Shown here in pieces: positions 1-10,490 of a stretch of DNA of 64,000 bases (positions are counted from its first letter, which is position 1; each line of letters begins with the position of its first letter). Origin of the DNA: Siphonodentalium dalli (lineage: Eukaryota; Mollusca; Scaphopoda; Gadilida; Siphonodentaliidae). Location: contig CP136063.1 of the NCBI GenBank assembly GCA_032622095.1, positions 24,492,987 to 24,556,986 of the forward strand, written 5' to 3'. A model generated the notes under the pieces. It searched no databases. It had not been told where the DNA came from and saw only the letters and a program-made list of their open reading frames with translations. The position numbers were made by a program, and so were the translations under genes.

Positions 1-357
1 GTGGTCCATTTGTTGTTGACAGGTCACTAATTGTGGTCGGCACATAGTGGATGGTCGTGTTGCTGCCATGTCCGGAGCGGTGGTGGTAGTCAGCTCCGGA
101 ATCCGAAGAGAATTGTGAATAGCCACATTAGGCGAAAATGACTGGTGACAGGATGTTGATTGTTGACGAGTTATATCCCATATTGGGACTGCTGACGGTC
201 TAATGTCCGAATTGGTTGACAAGTCCAAAGGCGTGTTGTCATCAAGGGACTGCCGAGATCCCCTGTTCGGACGTTGAGGTGTTTCCGACTCAGGGGCCGC
301 AATTCGAACCGATCGCCTGGGACGTCGGTCAGCAATCCGTCTCTTCTTCGCTGGCAT
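1..357 (-). CDS. Open basic ORF, partial (retroelement gag-like?)
   Basis: A minus-strand frame opens with ATG at 357..355 and runs 119 codons without a stop to the window edge. It starts 'MPAKKRRIADRRPRRSV', a nuclear-localisation-like basic stretch. It continues Ser/Pro/Thr-rich ('LDDNTPLDLSTNSDIR', 'PELTTTTAPDMAA') with no recognisable domain. It lies on the same strand as, and downstream of, the SGNH ORF. SGNH ORFs occur in some tyrosine-recombinase retrotransposons (Ngaro group) and the composition fits a gag-like N-terminus, but this is inference. Confidence 0.45.
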   Translation of the reverse strand, partial: MPAKKRRIADRRPRRSVRIAAPESETPQRPNRGSRQSLDDNTPLDLSTNSDIRPSAVPIWDITRQQSTSCHQSFSPNVAIHNSLRIPELTTTTAPDMAATRPSTMCRPQLVTCQQQMDH

Positions 358-676
358 GATTGATGGCTGTGAAGAAAAATTAGATAACAGCAGAGAAAAT
401 CAGTTTTACTATCCAGAGATGTGCCCCCATCTAGTGGAACAAGATGAATGTAACTGTGAGTGTTATAAATTTGTCACATGACTAGTGAATAAGAAAAGTA
501 AATCTATTAAGGAAATATGTGACCTGTTTTGCGGTTGGCGTATATAACACTTCGCCGATAATGGCCAACATTAAAATTACAAGGAAGAAACTGACAAATA
601 ATGCAGTCAGTGGACTGTGTAAGCCAAGAAATTAAGTCAGCCAGCATACAAATTTAGCAAAGGAAAATAATAAAGG

Positions 677-1190
677 TTGCATAGCCTCCTTCGGTGTGTC
701 AACCGGCTACATCATACCAAAGGAAAGGTTTTGGCCCTGAACAGCAATGGTGTGTATGGTTGGCCCCTAATAGTTTGTAACGTTAGTAATGACATAAATA
801 ATAATGCATGACAAAAGCATTTGAGGGCTCCACAGTCCATATCATGTAATAGATAAAATAAATAATTTTATCCCGCCCGCATACATCCATGGGGATGCGT
901 AAACAGGCAACCAGGATATATATTTACAGTAGAGGTAGAAATATACCAATAATGCCCGCATACACTCAGTTGGTGCGTCAACAGGCGACCGTATGGGAAA
1001 TAAATAAAGTGGCATTTGCTGCCCCTATACCTCTATTGAGTGTGGAACCACCATCTACATTTTTGTAAGTAGGAATCTAAAATTGTAACGCCAGTATACA
1101 CACACCGGTGTGTTAATAGATGACAAGTGAAATCAATAAAAACAACATTTTCTGCCCGCCTACACCCATGGGGTGCGTAAACAGGCTCCT
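677..1190. repeat. Five degenerate short palindromic units
   Basis: Units lie near 677-710, 875-910, 954-990, 1089-1122 and 1154-1190. They share the frame GCCYGC-ATACA-(palindrome)-GCGTAAACAGGC. Central stems differ but stay paired: CATCC/GGATG at 884-897, CACCC/GGGTG at 1163-1175, and the 14-bp palindrome ACACACC/GGTGTGT at 1100-1113. The unit at 954 pairs less well, and the one at 677 has lost most of its stem. They separate two ORFs on the minus strand. The rest of 358-1480 shows nothing else but a 14-base C run at 1312-1325. Confidence 0.6.
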
Positions 1191-1480
1191 AACATACACC
1201 GTAATAGTGCATTAACACAATATCATGAGCAAAGAGCCAGAGGGGAGAGTGATACAAGGACAGTGTTGAGTGTTTTGCTTTAGAAATTTATATTTATATA
1301 GCCATAAGGTTCCCCCCCCCCCCCCTATCTCCAACAACGTCATCAGGTTGGGAAAGAAAGATTAGGGAAGCCCTGTACCGACAATAGAGGTTATTCTTTA
1401 TAAATTCGGACACGGTGTTGAACTTGGTTAAAAAGCCTGTCTGAGAAGAAAATTGATAGGCAATGTTGAACTTGCCAGTG

Positions 1481-2137
1481 TTAATACCATGTAACCCGGT
1501 TTAAGGCAAACAAAACTGCTCCCCTGAGGCTCCTGGCATACAAATGTTCACCGAGGGGATTAAAATGAATCCCATCATATAAAAACGAGGTGGCTTTTGG
1601 TTGTAACCGACCATGATGCCAGGTGTGAACTAGACTGGAACGGTCCGGGAGCACCACAGAGTTATATTGGTTGAGCATCTCCACATGCTTATTATATACA
1701 GTCGGTGACTTGTTCCCTCCATGGATACGTAATCGACCAAAAGCTTGGCAAGCCATGACCATCCTGACAGATTTAATTTTGAGTAGGTCGCCAATAAAAT
1801 CATCAGTGATACTCCCGACCGTCTGAGGTAGTATGGTACACAAATCATTCCCAACGATCTGCAGTACAATTATATGAGGCCGGAATTTCCGAAGGCGTGA
1901 GTTGTATGCCGAAATATCCGCCAAAGTATTGCCACCTTTGGCAAAAAATTGAATGTCAAGTGGGCGGCCATTGTGATTCGCTAACGAAAATGCGTTAGCA
2001 TAATTGTACAAATGATCGACGGGAACAGATCTGTGGCCCCTTCCACGCTGAAGCCTTTTTCGGAGAAAACGGCCAATTCGAACAATAAAAGAGTGGCCGA
2101 CAATGGCGACTCGTGTATGTAAACGCCGCTGAGTCAT
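1481..2137 (-). CDS. SGNH/GDSL-type hydrolase ORF, mobile-element associated
   Basis: This intact 218-codon ORF starts at ATG 2137. Four SGNH family blocks are visible: block I 'VGHSF' with the nucleophile Ser16 (His replaces Asp of GDS), block II 'GGNT' (Gly69), block III 'VGNDL' (Asn97), and block V 'DGIHFNPLG' with Asp188 and His191. All catalytic positions are present, so an esterase/lipase-type hydrolase of about the usual single-domain size is expected. There is no signal peptide and no host-gene intron structure. Single-exon SGNH ORFs of this kind ride in Ngaro-type retrotransposons. The neighbouring basic ORF suggests the same here, but no reverse transcriptase or recombinase is in view. 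An intronless host gene is the alternative. Confidence 0.7.
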   Translation of the reverse strand: MTQRRLHTRVAIVGHSFIVRIGRFLRKRLQRGRGHRSVPVDHLYNYANAFSLANHNGRPLDIQFFAKGGNTLADISAYNSRLRKFRPHIIVLQIVGNDLCTILPQTVGSITDDFIGDLLKIKSVRMVMACQAFGRLRIHGGNKSPTVYNKHVEMLNQYNSVVLPDRSSLVHTWHHGRLQPKATSFLYDGIHFNPLGEHLYARSLRGAVLFALNRVTWY

Positions 2138-2786
2138 GCTTTAAAATGCCAGAAAAAGTGATTAAATCAGCGGCAAAGTCAAGAATGTTGCGTAGGGATA
2201 ACGGAGTAATATATGTGAAATAGTTTGAGATATGAAAAACAGATTACCTGTAGCGTTAATTTGATGAAATAAGCTCTTTTCCGCAACTCAGAAATTTTCT
2301 GTCTTTGTTATTGTATTGAGCGCAGAAAAGAGGAAGATATCAGTGTGCGCGTCCTGTTCCTTCAGTCATGTAGTCCGGCACGCAAAATAGTTCTTCTTCA
2401 AAATGTTTTAATTATATATTTCCGCTTATTAAATCCTTATTTTATTTGTGCCAATACGTTGTCATTAAACAGAAACATCGAGTTACTTCCTAATTATTAT
2501 TTATTAGCGGAAATTTTGTAATTTAACTTTGTTTTTGCTGTGCTAAAAATAGCACCAGGGCCCGATGCATAAATTACTAATGTAGCCGATTTGGCCTACA
2601 TTACTAATATATATATAATATAGAAGTGAGGCAAACCATACAACAAATATGTCTCTTTTTACATGGTATATCGTATATGAGTTTAAAATACAGGCACGTG
2701 ATTTACAAAATCAAGAAACATGGTACATAGAAATACATAGAAATGTATATGTCCCTTAGCTTCACAGGCATTCATGTCCTTGTGAT

Positions 2787-3203
2787 CAAGCCTGAGTTTA
2801 GTGTGCCTGTCATTTGCAGAATGAGGTCCCCAGACGGTGAATTTTGTGAAGCTATCCCACACAGTGGGCTAGCATTACTAAATTCACCCTCGGGTGACCT
2901 CATTCTGCATGGCCTCATATGCTATAGGAGACATAGACTCAGATTGAACTTACCAAATGATGAATTTTGTAATGTACACCCATTGGAAACCTTGATTAAT
3001 CAATATGTCATCTGCCAATTTGAGGATATAGAGAAACTAAATTAAAAAAGAAATAAGTATATGTGAAGAAATTTCCAGAGAAGATGAGGCCTTAGCATAA
3101 TGAAGTCCCCAGAGGGTGAATTTAGTGATCCTAGCCTGCTATGCTAAATTCACCCTCTGGGGACCTCATTCTGCAAATGACAGGCACACTAAACTCAGGC
3201 TTG
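2787..3203. mobile_element. Foldback element, F family copy 1
   Basis: Inverted terminal arms of about 58 bp match with one mismatch. They run from CAAGCCTGAGTTTAG through CTGTCATTTGCAG and AATGAGGTCCCCAGA, and return at 3146-3203. Each arm is followed by its own small hairpin. There is no coding capacity; the small ORFs read across it are the repeat itself. It ends 183 bp before the exon 1 acceptor. The stretch 2138-2786 is AT-rich with no feature. Confidence 0.8.
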
Positions 3204-3385
3204 CTTACGATGCTGAATGATTGAGGTGTGATGCTTGCTACCACTTTTTTTACAGAAAGTGTGGAAAATGTTTGCTGCAGTTTTGACAATTTATTTAATT
3301 TATGTAATTCCACCAGGAATCAATATATCTCGAAAAACAATTCTTCTTTTGTATGTATCGTGTAATTAATGTTGTAATCATACAG

Positions 3386-3670
3386 ATGCAAGTATAACCA
3401 TCAAAAGGATGAAGGGCACTTACGGAACTGTGGATGTAACTTACACAACACTGAGTTCTTCTGAAATGTCTCCGTACTTACCAGCTGGCTTGGCACGAGC
3501 AAATTCCAGCGATTTCTCTGCAGCTAGTGGCACACTGCGCTTTCCTCCTGGAGTCAATCAGGTCTCATTCGACATACAGCTTTTTGATGATGAGATCCCG
3601 GAAGATGATGAATACATCTTTGTTAAAATCGTCAGTGTCAGCCTCATAGAATCAGTGGCTGGAATACAAG
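3386..3670 (+). CDS. ADGRV1: ADGRV1-like exon 1 of window (Calx-beta repeat 1)
   Basis: The acceptor is 'catacag' and the donor is 'caag|gtatag'. Two bases enter to finish a split codon and one base leaves. The 94 codons read from 'SITIKRMKGTYGTVDVTY' to 'SLIESVAGIQ' and carry the acidic turn 'DDEIPEDDEY'. This is the body of a Calx-beta repeat whose first strand must lie on an earlier exon outside the window. I found no candidate for that exon between 2138 and 3385. Confidence 0.9.
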
Positions 3671-5519
3671 GTATAGTAAAATAATTTTATTTCGTGGAAG
3701 TCCATTATTTGTTGATTTTGTGGAATGGCCATACCACAAAATCAAGAGCCAAATGAGATAGTTATCTTTACTCTTTACATGACTAAATCCTTCAGCACAC
3801 ACTACAGGCCACATCCCTCATCCGATTGTCACCAAACTTCATTTGGATCTTTGGGGGGGGGGGGTGGCCTCTAGATGGGAGCTGTTAACTTTTTCCCAAA
3901 ATTGTTTTCAAACATGGCCGTCAGCTGCCATCTTTTTTATCTGGAAATTTGGATTTTTGTGTCCATCCATGCATATATATCATCAAACAATGGTTATAGG
4001 ATCTAATTAAAGTTTTGTATGGATGTTCACCATCATGACTGCTTTCAAAAGAGGGACAAATGATGTTCACATTTTCCAATTTAGAGTTATCCTTCTTTGT
4101 TTATCTGGAAATTATTTCTTTTTGTCCGTTCAGCCATGGGTTATTGGATCTGAATGAAATTTGGTATGGAGATTTCAGGAATGCTTTCAAAAACACTACC
4201 CAATGATGTTGGTTGCATTCTCATTTTGTCTGAGTTATCAACCTTAGTTTGTCAATTTTTCGTGATTTTAGTTTGTCCGACTTGATAACTCAAACAGATA
4301 TATGATCAACCTTAGTTTGTCAATTTTTCGTGATTTTAGTTTGTCCGACTTGATAACTCAAACAGATATATGAACCAATTTCAATAATTTATTGAATTCA
4401 TGCAGGTTTATTCAATCCTCACAGTCCAAACTAAGACATCTTTCGAAATTAATCTACATCAGAAAATGAATAAACTTCGGCAGAAAGCCACCTTGGAAGG
4501 GGATACGCTGGGCAGCGCACTTGTAGGCACTTCCTTGTTACACTTAAAATCGATATACAAGTTAGGGACAAAGATAAGATGTTATGTCCATGGTTTAAAA
4601 AAAAACATGGAAGATGACACAAAATGTAACCAATTATATAAAGTAGCCAATTTTGCTGTCTGTATACAATATCCTCTGATCCCTTCAGTATTATTTTTAC
4701 AAACTAGGCTTGATGATTATCATACTCAATAAAAGGTTTTGCCACTACATAAAACAATGCTATACTATAAGTAATTTGTCAGCATGTGAAACAATTAAAG
4801 CCACAGCTATTAGTTCATGCACCAAATGAACAATGTCCTTTAAGCACATGACTAGCTACTCAAAGCTGTCATACTTCATTTTATTAGACCTGTTTAGGTT
4901 GGCAAATTCCATCTGCAATAAAAAATTCACATCCACATGAAATGGCCTTATGATGAGAAACCATGAAAATTTATGACAACATAATCAAAGCCATTCATAG
5001 TATTGTGTACACCAGAATTATATGCACATTTTCTATTGTACTTGCTCTTAGCTTCCAAAAAAGTCAATATGTTTGAAGTTTTAGTCTCCTATAGTTTGCA
5101 CTTTTAATGTGGAGTCTGAATTTAAGTTTAGTGAGAAATGAGAGTTGGATTGGGTCAAATTTGGTCCTGTGTATATGCCTTAAGATGTTTGTTCATTGAA
5201 ACAATCTCTTTGTGTTGACCTATATTATTTATATGATAGCCACTGCAGATTTGTGCCTGGTGTGGCAGTGAAAGGTATGTGAAATAAAGAATGTGTATGC
5301 ATTCTTACTTTTAACCATTTTTCTGTACTAAATACTCACTCATGAGTAGAGCCCTTCGGAAATGTTCAGATGATAAATTTGACACTGCACTGGTGCAGCA
5401 TTAAACAAACAAACATTATTTGAGCATTTCCCACCAATGGATAGGAATCCTCCTGAACTTGTATTATCTGCCGTCTGCTTATATTTCCTGAACATCCATC
5501 CAGTTAAATAAAAGAACAT
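3671..5519. other. Intron 1, left part: dispersed repeat
   Basis: From about 3740 to 4395 lies a copy of the window's dispersed 'GGTTATCGGATCTGAATGAAATTTGGTATG' type of repeat (phrases such as 'ggatctgaatgaaatttgg'). It includes a 12-base G run at 3853-3864. A 67-bp unit is tandemly duplicated at 4238-4304 and 4305-4371. A weak TTAA-family MITE remnant is seen near 5325-5500. The 110-codon frame at 4400-4732 has no recognisable content. Confidence 0.6.
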
Positions 5520-5710
5520 ACAGTAATGCCCTAAATAATCGGCTCCTTAATAACAGCAGAATTATGGGTAATTTTTCAGGACTTAGTCGGAAATATGGCT
5601 TGTTGCCATTCATCGGAAAGCTCTCACTGAGTCATATTTCCGACTAAATCCAGAAAAATTACCCATAATTCTGCTGTTGTTAAGGAGTCGATTATGTAGG
5701 GCATTATTGT
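5520..5710. mobile_element. Foldback MITE, D family copy 1
   Basis: The arms of about 80 bp begin CAGTAATGCCCTAAATAATC and pass through AGAATTATGGGTAA and GGACTTAGTCGGAAATATG. They fold back around a short 'CATCGGAAAGCTCTC' loop. At least six other copies or parts occur in the window, some only half-length. Confidence 0.85.
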
Positions 5711-5770
5711 ACCAATGTGCAATTGATGAGAGAATTCATTTAGTAAATAAAGTGTTAATGTAATCTATTA

Positions 5771-6019
5771 TAACCCTTTCTTTACTAAATACTCATTGAC
5801 GAGTAGTTATCCATTAGGAAGTGTTCAGATAATAAGTTCAACAAACGACCATTATGTGAACACATTTCCCACCTATGAATAAGAATCCTTCTGCCCTTTT
5901 TATTTTATTTTCTGTCATCTGCTCATATTTTCTGAACATCCCTCAAAATAGATAACAGACGATTCCGATACATACTTTATAACTGGGTGGGAGAATCCAT
6001 TAGTATAGAAAGGGTTTAT
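5771..6019. mobile_element. piggyBac-like MITE, C family copy
   Basis: The ends are ACCCTTTCTTTACTAAAT and its degraded complement (TAGTATAGAAAGGGT), about 240 bp apart. This copy is flanked by TTATA on both sides. Other copies of the family have TTAA. It shares the internal phrases 'atttcccacc' and 'ataagttcaac' with copies near 41.9, 43.5, 48.3, 58.3 and 61.8 kb. Confidence 0.7.
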
Positions 6020-6103
6020 ATCCTGAGTGCCGGGCCATCTCCTTCTTTTTGGTGAGAATTGCTCCTTCAGACTTACTTACACAACATAATTTGTCTTTTG
6101 CAG

Positions 6104-6276
6104 AGAACCTGCTGCCAGCCATTGGGCCGAACATTGAACAGATTGGAGAAATTCTGATTCTCAGTAATGATAATGCACATGGTGTCCTTAAGCTCAATAC
6201 TATTATCGCATTCGTGCCAGAGAACACTTCAATGCCTATTGTTAATGTCACCAGAGATGGCGGGACATTCGGAGAG
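6104..6276 (+). CDS. ADGRV1: ADGRV1-like exon 2 (end of Calx-beta 1, start of 2)
   Basis: The acceptor 'tgtcttttgcag' is strong and the donor is 'gagag|gtgaga'. The first two bases complete a Glu codon with exon 1. It reads 'NLLPAIGPNIEQIGEI', then the closing 'SNDNAHG' of repeat 1, then opens repeat 2 with 'VLKLNTIIAFVPEN' and 'VTRDGGTFGE'. It ends in phase 0. Confidence 0.9.
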
Positions 6277-6692
6277 GTGAGATTTATATAAGTTATTACC
6301 ACTATGTGGGTTTTCCAGATCCATATTCAAGTCGAGCTACCTTCTCTGAGCAGATGGCAGACATGAATACCAACAGGGTGGTGATTACCAATTTAATTTA
6401 CAATTCATTTAACAGAATATTGAATAAAAGTTTTTTTGCCATTACAACCAGAAATGTATCAGCTGATTTGAAATAACGTATATGTATGTCCAAGTATGTC
6501 CAATGCTTTAAAGAGCACATAAATAATTTATGCCATCCAGGATATGGAATTGTCTATCGAAATTCTACTATCGAAATTGCTGAAATTTCCGACAATCTCA
6601 GTTGATTGCGACATTCATTCTGTGCAGATAAAGTTTTGAGTACTAACTTATCAGTTTTATTCACTGAAAAAAGAAAAATTGAAACGTTTCAG

Positions 6693-6951
6693 GTTTCGGT
6701 TAAATTTGCTGCGAAAGATGACACAGCGGTAAGGGATTTGGACTATGTCATACTGGCTGATACAGTTATCCTTCTCGATGGTGAGGCCACTAAAGCCTTA
6801 CCAATCAAGATCATCAATGACGCTGTTCCAGAATTTGCTGAAGAGTTCACTGTAGAGCTTCTAAATATCGTCACTGGAGGAGCAATGCTTGGCTTCCCGA
6901 CAAAGTCTATTGTCAAAATCGAGATCTCTGATGATCCAAATGGGGCATTTG
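6693..6951 (+). CDS. ADGRV1: ADGRV1-like exon 3 (Calx-beta 2)
   Basis: This exon starts in phase 0 after 'cgtttcag' and ends one base into a codon at 'ttt g|gtatgt'. It reads 'VSVKFAAKDDTAVRDLDY', the strand 'VILLDGEATKALPIKI', the acidic turn 'INDAVPEFAEEF', and the closing 'DDPNGAFG'. The donor lies only 24 bp before a TTAA-flanked MITE. Confidence 0.92.
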
Positions 6952-6975
6952 GTATGTGTTATGATAAGATCAAAT

Positions 6976-7169
6976 TTAACCCTTTCATGATGTGAGCTGC
7001 ACTGGTGCAGCATTAAAAATCATGTGCCAGTGCATCCTCTTATATATGCGAGACTCCAATTGGGAACCTTGCATATATAAGAGAATGCACTGGCTTGCTA
7101 GGTCAAGCCAAATATTTTAGGTCAATGAATTCGCAAAAATTCAGGAAGTTACAATCATGGAAGGGTTAA
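6976..7169. mobile_element. piggyBac-like MITE, A family copy 1
   Basis: TTAA flanks both ends. The terminal repeats are CCCTTTCATGA and its complement (degraded to TCATGGAAGGG). The core is a long perfect hairpin at 7024-7096 made of CCAGTGCATTCTCTTATAT, GCGAG and their complement. It begins 24 bp after the exon 3 donor. Confidence 0.85.
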
Positions 7170-7318
7170 GAATGAAAATGTGCCATAGAATAGAATAATT
7201 TATCTTAAATCAGTCAGAGTAACCTGAGGGGTTTAGAAATAATGGTGATATGCAACAACAGCAACTGTATTTCCTATTAATTTTTTAGATGATTTGATAT
7301 GAAACTAAGACAATCTAT

Positions 7319-8495
7319 ATAACTCTTTCAACCAAGCAGCCTGCTAAAGCGGGCACAACATAATTTACGTTCATCCCGACAGCCCGCTTTAGCGGGCAGA
7401 GCGCAATTTTCGGGAATAACACAATATTTCCAGAGATATACAAATGATTTTATTGGTTAATGACTTGTATATCCTTTGGGTAATATTTGGTTTCAATACT
7501 AATTTATTGGTGCACACGAATACCTAGCATGTATGCTATTAAGAGAATTTCCAGTCCTAAATATAGACAGCACCTGTATGATGTCACGATTACTATTCTG
7601 GGGTTTCCTAAAAATTGTTTACACAATACTGCCGACAGGTGTGGTGTTTTGAGTCACATTTCGATTTTGGTTTATTGTTTATCACAAACACATACCGATA
7701 ACATTATTATCATTACATTTATGAAATAAAGAAGATGATGTTGACCTTTCTAACAATGTTTTATTTGTGATATCCATCTAATCTCTCCTATTTTTGATAC
7801 ACTGTTACGAAAATGACTGTGCCGTGCAATGGCACAACTTTAATTATAATAGCTGTACGTGTATATTATGACATCGACATTCATAATCATTTTGGGAAAC
7901 TGATCAGGACATTGGCAGTTGTTTTATTTAGAATATTACTAGCATATTGGCAAGTAAATCCCTGTGGGTCTAAAATTGCTAAATGTGGGGGAATATATCT
8001 ATTTCGGTCAAAAAGCATCTTTTGGGCATACTAGCTAGGTAAGTACTGGTCTGCTCTTTCCTTTGATAAAGCAATTATGTTCAATGAACCGATTGGTAAA
8101 ACATTTGAAACCATGCAGGGTGTCATCACAACCACAATTATACACCACACTCAGCCACACTTGCAAAGAATTGACACATACATGTATGTATATGGGGAAA
8201 ACATTGTTATGCGATGTTGATATCACAGATACAGGTGATACATGCGACTATAGTATATATTGGGGTTCAATACACACACTTGAGATATCATTAAGATGTG
8301 ACACTCCCAACTGGTATATAACAAAAATTGAAGGTCACTTGTTAACGATCATAAACATGCAGTTTGCCATACCCGACATAACTCTAAAGGTAGTGTTGTA
8401 GTAATACATCAGGGACACATAATTTTACTTAGGCAAGCTGATAATCCAGGGTTCAGTGACATCTATATCTGTATATTCAGGGTTGAAAGAGTTAA
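7319..8495. mobile_element. 1.2-kb piggyBac-like non-autonomous element
   Basis: The ends are AACTCTTTCAACC and GGTTGAAAGAGTTAA. Just inside the left end is a hairpin, GCCTGCTAAAGCGGGC (7339-7354) against GCCCGCTTTAGCGGGC (7382-7397). The right TTAA (8492-8495) is shared with the next MITE. The frames inside (for example 8063-8401) show no transposase motif. Confidence 0.7.
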
Positions 8496-8747
8496 CCCTT
8501 CCCTGACTGAAGCTTCCTGTAATTTTGCAAAAAAACCTGTGCCAATGCATTTTCTTACATATGCAAGTCTCCCATTGGGAGCCTCGCATATACATGGAAT
8601 ACACCAGCCAAACAATATTTACCTTGACCTTGTAAGCCAGTGCATTCTCTTATATATGTGAGGTTCCCTATGGGAGACTAGCATACATAAGAGAATGCAC
8701 TGGCATAGGGTCTTTAATGCCGCACCAGCGCAATGGTGAAATGTTAA
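8492..8747. mobile_element. piggyBac-like MITE, A family copy 2 (two hairpin modules)
   Basis: It begins TTAACCCTTCCCTGAC and ends in a degraded GTGAAATGTTAA. It contains two copies of the 70-bp hairpin module, at 8542-8612 (imperfect) and 8637-8704. Confidence 0.75.
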
Positions 8748-8792
8748 AAAAAACCTGTGAGACTGGTGAGATTGGCCAATATAGTATTAGTA

Positions 8793-9057
8793 TTAACCCT
8801 TTCATGATAGGTGCTGCGCTATGCAGCTTTAAAGATCGCATGCCAGTGCATTCTCTTATATATGCGAGTATCCCATAGGGAGCCTTGCATATTTAAGAGA
8901 ATGCACTGGCTTACAATTAAGGTCAAGCTATTTATTGGTATGTCAATGTATTCTCTTATATATGTGAGGTTCCCTATTGGAAACTCACATATATATGAGA
9001 ATGCATTGGCACAGGGTTTTCGCAAAATTACAGGAAGCTCCAGCCATGGAAGGGCTA
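8793..9057. mobile_element. piggyBac-like MITE, A family copy 3 (two hairpin modules)
   Basis: It runs from TTAACCCTTTCATGATAGG to CCATGGAAGGGCTAA. The hairpin modules are at 8841-8911 and 8939-9010. It ends 78 bp before exon 4. Confidence 0.8.
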
Positions 9058-9135
9058 AGAATTATATCTTAGATTAATTAATCAACAATAACATGTATTT
9101 TGAAGTAACAATCTGAACTTCGACAAACTTTTCAG

Positions 9136-9264
9136 GTTTTGGTTCCAAATATCAGACAGTGAATGAGCCTGAAGGCGGTGCCACTGGGGAGTATAATATA
9201 ACCATCTTACGGACAGGGGGCACAACTGATGTCGTCACACTTCAGTGGGAGGCCACCCTTGATG
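9136..9264 (+). CDS. ADGRV1: ADGRV1-like exon 4 (start of Calx-beta 3)
   Basis: The acceptor is 'acttttcag' and the donor is 'gatg|gtgagc', with phase 2 in and phase 1 out. It reads 'FGSKYQTVNEPEGG', then 'YNITILRTGGTTDVVTLQ' and 'WEATLDG'. The 42 full codons give the first strands of repeat 3. It is too short to show as a long ORF and was recognised by phase and motif. Confidence 0.88.
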
Positions 9265-10371
9265 GTGAGCATTATTCTGGAAATTAAAAACTGCAGATTA
9301 TATTAATTCATATATATGACATACCTATTTGTTTTGTAATTAAGTCAAAATCACCACTTGAGTAAACTCTGGATGTCTTCCTTATAGAAATTCATGTACT
9401 TTTGGTGCATGTTAACTTTTTCATCAGAGTTGATGAAATTTATGGTAAAATAGTGCAGTTTCAATTCTAGGGTTTCACTCCACCCATTTTTTCAGGAATG
9501 GATCAGTTTTCCGATAAAACTGACAGACAAACCATGGACTATCAATACTCATTAGAAAATTCAAGTTATATAAGTGGATCAATGAGCAAACAGAAATAAT
9601 AATAGTTGGATTTATATAGTGTAGTTCATAGTAGATTAGTTTCTGTGCACTTTACTTCATTATCCAGTTTTTATTATAATATTATGAGTTGAGCACACAG
9701 GGTGTGACTCCATTCATTACAATGAGCAGGAATGGGCAATGAAATTCAAATGGAATGATTGGGCATAAAGACCCTGGGCTATGCTCATTACACCTATGGC
9801 AGAGGTGATGTAACCAAGCATTATGATGTAATGTAACGTCACTTTCCACGAAAGCACATGGAAAATATTTATGTTATGGACTAAATGAATTTAATTTCTC
9901 ATAATTTGTCAAGGTCGTATCATATATGATTCAGAAATATATAATACAATTAAATGAAAGTTCAAATTATTTATCCAAAGCTTTAGATGCCTAGGTATAA
10001 TTTAGGTATTGTTTCTTATTTTGAAAGACCCAAATATTTTGTTGGTTGTGTTATCAATGTTAATAATTTTCACACATTTCGTCCATGTCATGAATTGAAT
10101 TTTGTTCCATTTTAATGTTTAAACCGCACTTTTATTTTATCGCCATTTTTTTTAGTAAGAGTATATGTGGGTAACTCATTCCATTCAATTTTGCCCAGGG
10201 TAATTTGCCATTTTAGCTTATTGTAATGAAAGGCATTTCCCCTGTACCACTATGCCACTAGAAATCCTCAACACTGGCATGTCAATAACAGTCTATAAAT
10301 TGAGTGCTTTTACTATGAGTTTGGTTGATATTTGACACTATTATTGCCATGGTGATATATCTTCCTCACAG
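9265..10371. other. Intron 4, unassigned
   Basis: AT-rich sequence with no recognisable repeat structure or coding frame. Confidence 0.5.
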
Positions 10372-10490
10372 GAGTCCCTGCTTCAGCTGATGTGTATCCA
10401 ACATCTGGACTTGTGACGTTTGTTAGTAATGAAGCCAGCCGACCAATCAAACTTCGGATATTGCCAAACGATTTACCAGAGGGGAAGGAG
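10372..10490 (+). CDS. ADGRV1: ADGRV1-like exon 5 (middle of Calx-beta 3)
   Basis: The acceptor is 'cctcacag' and the donor is 'aaggag|gtattg'. It reads 'VPASADVYPTSGLVTFVS' and 'RPIKLRILPNDLPEGKE'. This is the L-x-F strand and acidic turn of repeat 3, joining exon 4 in frame. Phase is 2 in and 0 out. Confidence 0.9.

Noticed and set aside
8063..8401. 112-codon plus-strand ORF inside the 1.2-kb TTAA element
   Set aside because: No transposase motif (no DDD region or zinc-binding tail) and overlapped by another frame; treated as chance.
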